Origin: Theristus sp. LFF4_11
Lineage: Eukaryota > Nematoda > Chromadorea > Monhysterida > Xyalidae
Length of the DNA stretch: 64,000 bases
Reading direction: 5' to 3'
Assembly (NCBI GenBank): GCA_030248135.1
Contig: JASANC010003656.1
Span: forward strand, 62,001-126,000
Part shown: piece after piece, positions 39,961 to 49,885 of the stretch
Layout of the letters: each line of letters begins with the position of its first letter
How positions within the stretch are numbered: position 1 is the first letter of the stretch
Notes under the pieces: model-generated
What the model was told of the DNA's origin: nothing
What the model saw: the letters and a program-made list of their open reading frames with translations, nothing else
Database searches by the model: none
Made by a program: the position numbers and the translations under genes

Positions 39961-42900
39961 ATGGCCAGCGACGTGACGGAGGGCGGCGATTTAGCGACGA
40001 AATGTTGTTTGAACAACGACGTAGGTGCTAGCGGAGGCGGACTGGAAAATGGCGAGGACGATGGAAAAGTTGCGAACGGGTCTGCGGCGACTGAAGGGGA
40101 CATTGTGACGCCGTGGGAAGTGAGCGCGTCATCTGAAAAAGGCGTTGATTACGACAAATTGATTGGTGCGTGTGCGTTTGTGTGTGTGTGTGTTATTTTT
40201 CGATAGAATTGTTGTTTTGCTTTGTGTTGAAAATTGTTTTGCTTATCGTTCATATCATAACAGAATAATGTTCCGGTCCGGAACCAACTTGTTTCTCTAC
40301 GATTTGTTTTTTCCATAGTTGTTCCAGAGCCGAGGGGTTGGGGGGGGCCGATATAGATAGCTGGAGCAAATTTTCCAGATAGATAGATAGCTGGAAAATT
40401 TTGGGGGGGGCCGCGGGGGGGGCCATGTGACTTTGGGGGGGGGGCCGGTCAAAATTTTGAAATTTGATAGATACATAGCTAAAACGCTAAAAAGCTATAA
40501 AAACAGCAAAATAATGTTAAAAATAGACTAAAAATCAAGTATAAACGCGTATTTTGCCTGAAATTAGCGAAATTTTCAAGAATTACGAGCAAAAATGGTC
40601 AATTTTGGTCAAAAATTGACTCATTTTATGTCTTCGAAGGCAATTTTTTTTAGATAGATAGCTGGCTGAGAAAATTTTTCAGATAGATAATAGCTGAGCC
40701 GAAAAACCCTGTTTGATAGAGATAGATTCGAAAATTTTTGGGGGGGGGCCGGCCCCCCCAGGCCACCCTAGAACAACTATGGTTTTTTCGATCACCGACG
40801 CGACGTCTCCACTTCTCTTTGGACTTCAGAGTCGTCGTTCATTATACAGCCTTTTCTTCCAGTGTCATTCACAGTGAAACAGTTTTATTTTTGCAGAAAA
40901 GTTATACATCTTTGCAATGCTTATACAACTTGAAAGCATGTTTTCATAAATTTTCTTAGATGATTTGTAAATTTCCAGTGCAATTCGGTTGCCAAAAACT
41001 CGATCCATCACTGATCGACCGCATGGAAAAGATCACCGGTCGCCCCGCGCATTCGATGCTGAAACGCGGATTGTTCTTTTCGCATCGGTATGCAGTTCTT
41101 TTTTCATCAACAGATTCGATTTGATGAACTTGTTGTAAATCTCTTGCTCATTCGAAAGTACAGTGGTTGAATTTTGAAAGTTGAGCGTTGTACTGAAACA
41201 AACATTGAAAATCAAGACGTAATGATGTTCATTTTCTTCGCTGGGATCTGACCTGATGTAACTTAATCCAAAAACGATTTATTTTCAACGTTCGTTTTCC
41301 AACGTTTTTTTCTGCCGCAGTGACTTCAACGTGATTCTTGATCGCGCCGAAAAGCGACAGCCGTTTTTTCTGTACACCGGTCGTGGGCCGAGCTCAGACG
41401 CGATGCACCTCGGCCATCTGGTGCCGTTCATTTTCACAAAGTGCAGTTTGTTGTTGTGTTTTTGTTTTGAATTATTGTTATTTATTGTTATTATTTTATT
41501 TTCAATCAAACCATTAAATACAACCAATTACTCTCAAACTTTGAACAAAAAGCGTATTTTTACAAAAAAATACATTTTTTTCGCAGATGGATGCAGGAAG
41601 CGTTCGACTGTCCGCTGGTCATCCAACTGACCGATGACGAGAAATGCCTCTGGAAAGATCTGTCGCCGGAGGAGGCGAATCGTCTCGCACTCGAGAACGC
41701 CAAGGACATCATTGCAGTCGGCTTTGACCCGGCGAAAACGTTCATCTTCTGTGATACGGATTTTCTTGGGTGAGTTTTTTATTCATTGAGTAGTCTGTGG
41801 CTTTTGCGGTTGGGGATTGTCTGCTTGTGTGGTTGGATTCAATAGCGAGTGATAAAGCTAGACAATGACATGCTAGATTTAGCTTATAGACTCCTACATT
41901 ATGATGCTGTCCAAGCCAAGCTGAAATCCAGATCTGGAAAATTTTCGTACAATTTGGTTGATTGATTTGAATTTGATTGGCCGTGGATGGACAGGTAGTA
42001 GCGGAAGCGGGTGTGCTTGCTTGCTCTGTTAAGCTTGAAATGGTTGGTTGATTGGCAGAAGAGTAACTATTGTCTCAGTTCGGTGCTTAGCATTGTGATT
42101 TCGTCTTCCTGAAATGCTCAGCTCTATTAAGCAGCGTTGTGTCTCAAAATTTTCATTCGTTTTCATTCAGCCAATGCTCCGCCTTCTACCGCAACGTCGT
42201 GCGAATACAGAAATGCGTCACGTTCAACCAAGTGCGCGGCATTTTCGGCTTCACCGACTCGGATTCGATCGGCAAAATCTCGTTTCCCGCCATCGAGGCG
42301 GCGCCGTGTTTTAGGTACACGCTCTATTTTATTTATAGGCCGTGTTTTTCCCAAACGTGTCCGAATGAAGTGACGCCATGATGCGCTCTAAAACATGCGA
42401 TATACGCAGTGACGGCCAAAACTGTTGGAACGCTGCGCGCGTGTGTTGCATCAGCCGTACAAACGCTATTATAATAATTTATAGGCAGAGTTGGGTCGAA
42501 ACGTGTTTCATGAACCCAACGTTGCCCATAAATTCTTATACCGTATTACCTCTATTAAACCCCCCTTCCCCAAAATTAAACCCCCCCCCCAAAATAAACC
42601 CCCACCCCCTCGACAAGTTTCCAAATAATCCCCCCCAAAAATAATCCCCCATGGGGGATTATTGAAACCTGTTTGAAACACATACCCAGCGAATTCAGTG
42701 GCTGGTTGCAGTGAAAATGATGAAATTGTGCTACCAAAGGCCCCAAATGGATGAGTTAATGGTAATTTCATTACAAAAGGCTGTTGTAAAAGGAAATTTC
42801 TATGTAGAATAGAAGTTTTTGCGACTTCCTTCCTGCCATGGAAGGTATTTTTGCCATTTTGCCCACTCCTAAAAATGGTTTCCAAATAAACCCCCCCCCA

Positions 42901-45900
42901 AAATAAAGCCCCCCCCCCCAAAAATAAACCCCCACCCCCAGAAGTCGCTGAAGAAATAAACCCCCATGGGGGTTTATTACAGGTAATACGGTAACAGCGT
43001 TTGTACGGCTGATGCAGCACACTCGCAATTAGGGGTGGGTCGGTATAAAAAACGGTTTTTTTCGGTATAAAAAACGGTATAAAAAACGGTTTTTTATACC
43101 AGCGCCAAAAAATGGCCAAAATAAATTACCGATATTTTACCGCGTAAATTTTGGTTTTTTCCGGTTTTTTAAATTTCGCACATGCTGTGATTTCACACTA
43201 AGCTGAAGAGGACAAGTGAAAAACGCTTTGAAGGTTTTTAGGTTTTTCATTAAAACAAACGCGGCGCAAAAATATAACTCTTATGTACTTGTATCCGTGT
43301 GCCACATCAGAAACTTGAAAATAGTTGTGAAGCAAAAAAGTTTCTCACTGCTTACACAAAGCCATATTCCTCCTTTTATATGCGTCCTCCGCATTTTTAG
43401 ATAATTTTCATTTTCGCCACTTCACAACTTGATGTTCCGGAGAACACAATTCACGCTCTTGGTATAAATAAAGCACCCTGAGACCCGTGTCAAGTGTTGC
43501 TGGCAACAGCACGGAATCGTTGCTGTCAAACTGCGACAGCACGGATTCGCAGTCCCCGTCGGCAGCGTCAGCTGCTGCTACTGAGAACATTGCTGCGCTT
43601 GCATCGGCAAATTGTGTGGACAGCTCTGATGACGACTTCACTGATGATGATGGTGACGGCTGCATTGATGATACTCATGATGATGATGAATAGACAAAAA
43701 TCGGGTGAATGGCTAATGTTTATTCAGTCAAATTTCCTGAAATTTTATGTCTTTGAACTCGGAAATTGCTCAAAGTTTTGTTGGTGATGTCGTCGTGCTG
43801 TTGTACTGGTGATAGTGACCCGAATCTCCATCTGATTTTTTTGCTCTTTCAATTTTGTTCTTGGTTCACTTCTTTCGTCTGTGCGGGTTCGTAATTCTTT
43901 TTGTCTTTCGGTGATCTTTTATTTAGAAACGCGGTGAAATTGTTGTGCAGTTACATATCTCTCGATCGTGTCAGTTCAATTGATTTGCATGTATCACATT
44001 CCTTGCTGTTTCAAATATCAATCGTTTTTTGCGTTAGTTTTTTTTGTTTTAAACTCGCATCTGATAATTTTTCTGATGCTGCATTCTCTCTAAGCGCCAC
44101 CGATTCAAATAAAATCAAGATTGGAATACGTTTCCATTGAAACACATACAGTTTCTGGCTAGAATTGTGGTCTTTTACTCATTATTCAGCGGTTTGCGTA
44201 AAATCAGAGTACCAGAAATTGTCGCAATCACAAGATTCTTCAAATACTGGGTCGGTAAAAAACCGGGTATAAAGAACCGGACGCGGTATAAAAAACCGTT
44301 TTATATACATGGATTTGAAAAAAAACGTTTTTTACCACCCATACTCGCAATACACAGCACACGCGCGCGCAGCGTTCCAACACTTTTGGCCGCCACTGTA
44401 TTCGGGCATTCCTGTGGAAGCGGAGTTTAGTTTGCAAAGAAAGCACGCATCACGTGACCACCGAACAGTCAGTTAGTTGGATATGTTTACAGCCTTTTTC
44501 AAACGTGCCGAACCGAAGTGACGCCATCCGTTCTACAACATGCGTTTGACTTTCAGTTTGGCTTATCCCTTCACGTGCAAAACACGTGAAAAATTGATCG
44601 AAACTGAATTACTGGTGCTCACGGGCGCTTTCACAGCAAAGTGCATCATTTCGGTCCGGCTCCGCCCCGCTGACACATTTGAATGGGTAGACTATGACCA
44701 AAGTCAAACCCGCTCATTGGTTGCATTCAGCTGGTAGAGCCAATCAGCGATTCGATCAATTCAACCACTGTTTTACGGCCCCATTCATGCAGTGGCGCGC
44801 GCTGAAGCGCATGCGTGACTTTCGCACGTGAAGCTGCGACGGTTTTTGTTTCATGAATGTGTTGGCGAGCGTGCAGTGACGCCAGCACTTTGAATTGCGT
44901 GTCATTTTTTCATTGCAGCACCTCTTTTCCGTTCATTTTCGGTGACAAGCGAACGGACATCCCGTGTCTGGTGCCGTGCGCTATTGACCAGGTCTGCGCA
45001 CACGTGCAAGGAATTCATTTACTTTTTAATCAGAATTGCAATGGTTTGACAAAAGAAATTTTCGATGGTCACTTCTAGGGTTGGCATGGTAAAAATACCG
45101 GTTTTTTTACCGGTAAAAAAACACGTATTTATACGCGTTTTTTTCCCAAGGCAAAAATTGGTGCCTTGAAAAAAACGGGAAAAAGACCGTTTCTGTATTT
45201 TTCCGGTTTTTTTCGTATTTTTCCGGTTTTTTTCTATTTCGGACCCTGAGTTTTTATATCATTTTTGATGAGAAAATGAGAAAATCTGTGACCAAGAAAA
45301 ATATGATGACGAAATTGACACTGATGTTTTGAAAGAACTGTTAAGCGAGGTGCAAGGTGGAGCTGCCGAGCTGAGCTGAAAATTTCAAAAATTCCAAATG
45401 TCGCTCAAAATTGTCTTTCTTACAGAATTACTGATTTGTTTTCTTTTTGATCTGAACTGACTCTTAAGTTCGGTTTAATCGCGTTATTGCAGCAAATTGT
45501 GTTCGTCTATTGTGACCAAAGACTGTCCCGTGAAAACGCTGTGTTTTTTTTCTGTGTAATTGGTGGAATATAAACGATTGAGCAAAAGATAATGTTCAAT
45601 TTATTGCTGACCTTTTGGGTTTTCCAGCCCAAACATAATTTATTTTCTTTGTTGGTGCACGATATTTTGAACAAAGCATTCTGAAAGTTGTTTTCACAAA
45701 TCCTGGTTCAATTAAAGTCGGCTGCGAAAAATATGTGGGTTTTTACAACTTTTTGGCTTTCGTTTTTTTCCGGTAATATTACCGTAATTTTACCGGTAAA
45801 AATACAGGTTTTTTTTACCACGATTTGAAAAAAACGGTATTTTGCCAACCCTAGTCACTTCTTGAGTGGATAAGTTTTTTTTTGACCAATGGTTTCACAT

Positions 45901-48900
45901 CGCAATCAAGTTTTTCAGAAAATGCGCATTTCATATTTGAAATGCTCATTGGTTGCGCCATGCTAGTGTCTGACCAATCAGCGCAGCGATTATGAATAGA
46001 ATAGAACTCGTCAACAGACTGTATGGAACGGTGTATTCCGCTGTAAAATTACGGAAAATAAGACATAAAAACGAGCTGCTTATGAAAACGAACGTTCGTA
46101 TTGCATCATGCATGTTTTCAGTAAGCTGAGACTGCTAGCTAACAATAGAAAAAACCTGCATGTGACGTGCGTGAGTCAAAGGGGATATAGCGGTGTGCTG
46201 AGTAATACTGAAACGTGCTGATGCAATACATTGTTGGCCTGATCTGCACTGAATTCCTATCGGAGTTTTGCGTTTTCGATGGGGACTTTCATTGTGGCAA
46301 TGGTTAGGGTTGGCATGGTAAAATACCGGTTTTTTTTACCAGGGCAAAAATTGGTGTCTTGAAAAAACCGGGAAAAAGACCGTTTCTGGTTTTTTTCCGT
46401 TTTTTTCGTGTTTTTCCGGTTTTTTGAATTTCGGACCCCGAGTATTTATATCATTTTTGATGAGAAAATGAGAAAATCTGTGGCCAATAAAAATATGATG
46501 ACGAAATTGACACTGATGTTTTGAAAGAACTGTTAAACGAGGTGCAAGAATCCGCTGGAGCTGCCGAGCTGAGCTGAAAATTCCAAAAATTCCAAATGTC
46601 ACTCAAAATTGTCTTTCTTACACAATTACTGATTTGTTTTCTTTTTGATCTGAACTGACTCTGAATTCGGTTTAATTCCGTTGTTGCAGCAAATTGTGTT
46701 TGTCTATTGTGACCAGACTGTTCGGTGAAAACGCTGCGTTTTTTTTTCTGTGTAGTTGGTGGAATATAAACGATTGAGCAAAAGATAATGTTCGATTTAT
46801 TGCTGACCTTTTGGGTTTTCAAGCCCAAACATAATTTATTTTCTTTGTTGGTGCACGATATTTTGAACAAAGCATTCGGAAAGCTGTTTTCACAAATCCT
46901 GGTTCAAGTTTACAGTCTGCTGCGAAAAATATCTGGGTTTTTACAACTTTTTGGCTTTCGTTTTTTGGTAAAATTATCGTTTTTTACCGGTAAAAATACG
47001 GTTTTTTACCACGATTTGAAAAAAAACGGTATTTTGCCAACCCTAGTAATGGTGTATCGTTTTTGACAGGAACGGTCGAAATTCAATAATTTCAAACTGG
47101 TCAAAATTTCTCTTCTTGATTGCTGCAACTATATAGGGTTGTTGTTACTTGTTAATTTTTGTCTCTGCACGGTCTTGCAGCACATATGCTTGTTTGTCCA
47201 GATACTCAAAAACATTTTTTATCCGTCATAATCGAATAAATAGCCAAACTCAAATGTTCTCCCTCTCAATGTCAGTGTTCTCAATGTAACGCTCGTGGCC
47301 TGGGTGGTGTGTGTGGTAGTCTGAGTTATTGTGCGTTCCGGAGTTATTATCGAACCCCGCCGAGTAGTGTACAGGCACTTAATGACAGACAAAACTTGAT
47401 GTGTGTCCTACTTGACGACGTTGGCAAAATACCGTTTTTTTCAAATCGTGGTAAAAAACCTGTATTTTTACCGGTAAAATTACGGTAATTTTACCGGAAA
47501 AAAACGAAAGCCAAAAAGTTGTAAAAACCTACATATTTTTCGCAGCCGACTTTAAACTTGAACCAGGATTTGTGAAAACAACTTTCAGAATGCTTTGTTC
47601 AAAATATCGTGCACCAACAAAGAAAATAAATTATGTTTGGGCTTGAGAACCCAAAAGGTCAGCAATAAATCGAACATTATCTTTTGCTCAATCGTTTAGA
47701 TCCACCAATTACACACGAAAAAACCACAGCATTTTCACCGGGCAGTCTTTGGTCACAATGGACGAACACAATTTGCTGCAACAACGGAACTAAACCGAAT
47801 TTAGAGTCAGTTCAGATCAAAAAGAAAACAAATCAGTAATTGTGTAAGAAAGACAATTTTGAGCGACAGTTGGAATTTTTGAAATTTTCAGCTCAGCTCG
47901 ACAGCTCCAGCGGATTCTTGCACCTCGCTTAACATCAGTGTCAATTTCGTCATCATATTTTTCTTGGTCACAGATTTTCTCATTTTTTCATCAAAAATGA
48001 TATAAAAACTCAGGGTCCGAAATTGAAAAAAACCGAAAAAATACGAAAAAAACGGAAAAATACAGAAACGGTCTTTTTCCCGTTTTTTTCAAGGCACCAA
48101 TTTTTGCCCTGGTAAAAAAACGTATAAATACGTGTTTTTTACCGGTAAAAACCGGTATTTTTACCATGCCAACCCTAGCTGTACGTAACTCCCCAACAAC
48201 AGCAACAAACTTGACGGCGTTCTGTGCATTTTTTCTGCGATAGAACTGGTAAACAACATCACCTAAATTACCGATGGTTTGTTCGTTAGCTCACTTTCCG
48301 CCGATTCACGTTTTTTTCCAGGATCCCTACTTTCGGATGTCGCGCGACGTGGCGCCGCGTTTGGGCGTCGCCAAGCCTTGCATGATCTATTCGTCGTTCA
48401 TTCCGGCGTTACAGGGTGCCCAAACGAAGATGTCCGCAAGTTCGGCGCACACGTCGATCTACATCACGGACACGCCGAAACAGATCAAGGACAAGGTCGG
48501 CTGGATTTTGTTTTTTTTTTGGATTGGCGGCTTTTTTGTTTTGACTTTCAAAGTTTTGAATGTTGAGTGCAGCGAATCGCTGCATACATCCGAAGTCTAG
48601 ATTATAGGGAATCAGCTGATTGGTTGGTGATTACGGTATGCATACTTTCTGTGCAAACCAAACTCCGCCCCATGTCAGACAATCGCTGCTTTCTTGCAGC
48701 TAACATTGTCATTGTTCCCTGATTTGTAAATCTAGGCGTACACACCGCAGATCGAAACTTCCTTTCTGTCCGAATAATTGGCCGCTATTGTTCTTCAATG
48801 CTTTACATCAAAGCGTTCCAGGTGTTTCAAAAGTGAGAAGGACTTCGCTGAAGAAAACTTGAATCGCAATTTTCAATCAGATCAACAAGTACGCATTCAG

Positions 48901-49867
48901 CGGTGGTCGCGATACGGCGGAGGAACACCGAAAGCACGGCGGTAACTGCGACGTTGACGTGTCGTTTCAGTATTTACGGTTCTTCTTGCAAGACGACGAA
49001 AAATTGGAGCAGATCAGACAGGTTTGAAGTGCTTTAGGTTTAGTGTATGTGCTGTGGTCTGACGTTTTTGTTCCAGTATTGGGCTTTTCACTTGCTTTGT
49101 CCGACATGTCCTTGTCGTATATTTTTTAATCACCATGTGTTTTTTGTAATGTTGTTGGTCAATTGCACCAGCACACCCGATCAGACCCGTGTGGAACTAG
49201 TGAGGTCCCTGGCTTGGTGCCACGTTTGCATACTGGTCTGCACCCGATAGCGCACGTGCGTGGTGCCTATAGGGTTAGGGGCTTTGAAATTTTTTTATTT
49301 TTTTCGTATTTTTAAATTTGGGGTTTTTTTAAAAAAATGAAAAAATTTTCTCCTACTTAGCTCTGAAAATTCGATTTATGGCATAATTTTTTGAAAGTTC
49401 AAACCAAATTTTCTTTCCAACTTTGTGTGCTTAGGTACATGTCATTATTTGGTCATTTTGACCGACGTACTCCATATTTTTTGATTTGGATGACTTCTAG
49501 GGTCAATTTTTAGCGTTGAAATGACTTAACTGAATTGAAATATAGTTGATGGTGGGCGATTATCGTAATTATTTCGCGTAATTCGCCTAACCCTAGTGGT
49601 GCCTGTGTGTTGGTGCAACATTAGATGGCAAATGTGTGGCGCTCTCAATCTTCCGACATGGACTTGAAGCACAAAAAAATCAAAACAACTGCCTTTATGT
49701 TTCTGCAGCAATACACAAGCGGCGAACTATTGACGGGCCATCTGAAGAAAGAGCTGATCACGATCTTGCAAGCGCTGCTGAAGGATGTGCAAGAGCGACG
49801 GAAAACGATCACGGATGACACGTTGGCGGAGTTCATGACTCCGAGAAAGCTGAAGTATGATTATTAA
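39961..49867 (+). CDS. WARS1: Tryptophanyl-tRNA synthetase, cytoplasmic
   Basis: Complete gene: exons 39961-40165, 40979-41087, 41321-41440, 41587-41769, 42171-42314, 44919-44991, 48322-48495, 48881-49021, 49709-49867; 1308 nt, 435 aa. It charges tRNA-Trp in the cytosol as a class Ic dimer. A variable acidic N-terminus (about 60 residues) is followed by [21 protein letters not shown] sequence, [34 protein letters not shown] with the HxGH motif, [39 protein letters not shown], and [16 protein letters not shown] with the KMSAS signature. The C-terminus is [19 protein letters not shown]. The short N-terminus has no obvious WHEP domain. Introns 5 (2.6 kb) and 6 (3.3 kb) are enlarged almost entirely by transposons. 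Every splice phase agrees. AATAAA follows 12 bp after the stop. Confidence 0.95.
40314..40781 (+). mobile_element. CATAGTTGTTC element with GATA blocks, full copy
   Basis: A 468-bp element in WARS1 intron 1 with inverted ends CATAGTTGTTCCAG and CTAGAACAACTATG. Inside are G-runs, GATAGATAGATAGCTGG blocks and a core TCTTCGAAGGC. The inverted, truncated partner is at 35348-35815. Confidence 0.75.
42541..42991. mobile_element. C-tract MITE with TA target duplication
   Basis: A 451-bp element with ends CCGTATTACCT and AGGTAATACGG, flanked by TA (42539-42540 and 42992-42993). Both subterminal regions have AATAAACCCCC runs and CCCCCATGGGGG palindromes. It is inserted in the loop of the Tc1-like MITE. 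No ORF is credible. Confidence 0.75.
43258..43405 (+). repeat. 150-bp repeat block, copy 1
   Basis: GCGCAAAAATATAACTCTTA, then TGTACTTGTATCCGTGTGCC, through CCTCCTTTTATATGCG to TTTTTAGATAAT. Highly similar to 63344-63487 (same strand) and 62534-62680 (opposite strand) in the cadherin region. Confidence 0.8.
43487..43693 (+). other. Acidic ORF inside hAT copy B
   Basis: A 68-codon frame, Ser/Ala-rich then strongly acidic ([15 protein letters not shown], ending HDDDE). It lies in the part of copy B that is absent from copy A. It could be a relic of a transposase exon, a captured host exon or chance; the family is not recognised. Confidence 0.3.
44490..44692. repeat. MITE with AAACGTG..CCG..AAGTGACG termini
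   Basis: Left end TTTTTCAAACGTGCCGAACC then GAAGTGACGCC; right end CATCATTTCGGTCCGGCTCC then ACACATTTGAATGG. Same family as 18588 and 50577. It lies in WARS1 intron 5 just right of the nested complex; a half copy lies on the other side at 42340-42400. Confidence 0.5.
45076..45853 (+). mobile_element. hAT-type MITE, TAGGGTTGGC family, copy 1
   Basis: 778 bp in WARS1 intron 6. Ends TAGGGTTGGCATGGTAAAAA and ACGGTATTTTGCCAACCCTA; perfect 8-bp target duplication GTCACTTC (45068-45075 and 45854-45861). Subterminal TTTTACCGGTAAAAA repeats. No transposase. Confidence 0.88.
46305..47045 (+). mobile_element. hAT-type MITE, TAGGGTTGGC family, copy 2
   Basis: 741 bp, same orientation as copy 1. Target duplication GCAATGGT / GTAATGGT (46297-46304 and 47046-47053), 7 of 8 identical. 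The interior aligns with copy 1 throughout, with small indels. Confidence 0.87.
47416..48177 (-). mobile_element. hAT-type MITE, TAGGGTTGGC family, copy 3 (inverted)
   Basis: About 762 bp, opposite orientation. The right end CATGCCAACCCTA is intact; the left end is eroded (CGACGTTGGCAAAATACCG instead of TAGGGTTGGC). No matching 8-bp flanks. The interior matches copies 1 and 2. Confidence 0.82.
48598..48740. repeat. Hairpin MITE, right arm eroded
   Basis: In WARS1 intron 7. GATTATAGGGAATCAGCTGA then TTGGTTGGTGATTACGG matches the left arm of the 15152 copy. The right side (GTTCCCTGATTTG) is degenerate. Confidence 0.6.
49268..49595. mobile_element. hAT-type MITE, TAGGGTTAGGGG family, short copy
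   Basis: About 327 bp in WARS1 intron 8. Ends TAGGGTTAGGGGCTTTG and GCCTAACCCTA. The perfect 8-bp duplication GTGGTGCC lies at 49260-49267 and 49596-49603, with two extra bases (TA) before the left terminus. It matches one end of the 1-kb copy at 32143-33168, so it is an internal-deletion derivative. Confidence 0.8.
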
Positions 49868-49879
49868 GTCAAAAAGTAG

Positions 49880-49885
49880 AATAAA
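49880..49885 (+). promoter_or_regulatory. AATAAA polyadenylation signal of WARS1
   Basis: AATAAA begins 13 bp after the WARS1 stop codon. A very short 3' UTR is implied if it is used. Confidence 0.6.

Larger units (their letters stand above)
43030..44343. mobile_element. hAT-type element, TAGGGGTGG family, copy B (1.3 kb)
   Basis: Ends TAGGGGTGGGTCGGTATAAA and ACCACCCATA, with a perfect 8-bp duplication CTCGCAAT (43022-43029 and 44344-44351). In reverse orientation its outer parts match copy A (5602-6383). It holds extra sequence: a repeat block at 43258-43405 and a 380-bp segment with an acidic ORF. Possibly closer to the parental element than copy A. Confidence 0.85.
42403..44400. mobile_element. 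Tc1-like palindromic MITE carrying two nested insertions
   Basis: In WARS1 intron 5. The left arm CAGTGACGGCCAAAACTGTT, then GGAACGCTGCGCGCG, is mirrored at the right end by CGCGCAGCGTTCCAAC and ACTTTTGGCCGCCACTGTA. The inner arms GCATCAGCCGTACAAACGCT and AGCGTTTGTACGGCTGATGC also pair. CAGTGGCGGCCAAAAGTGTTGG is a typical Tc1-type terminus, and the ends abut TA. Removing the two insertions leaves about 220 bp. Confidence 0.75.
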
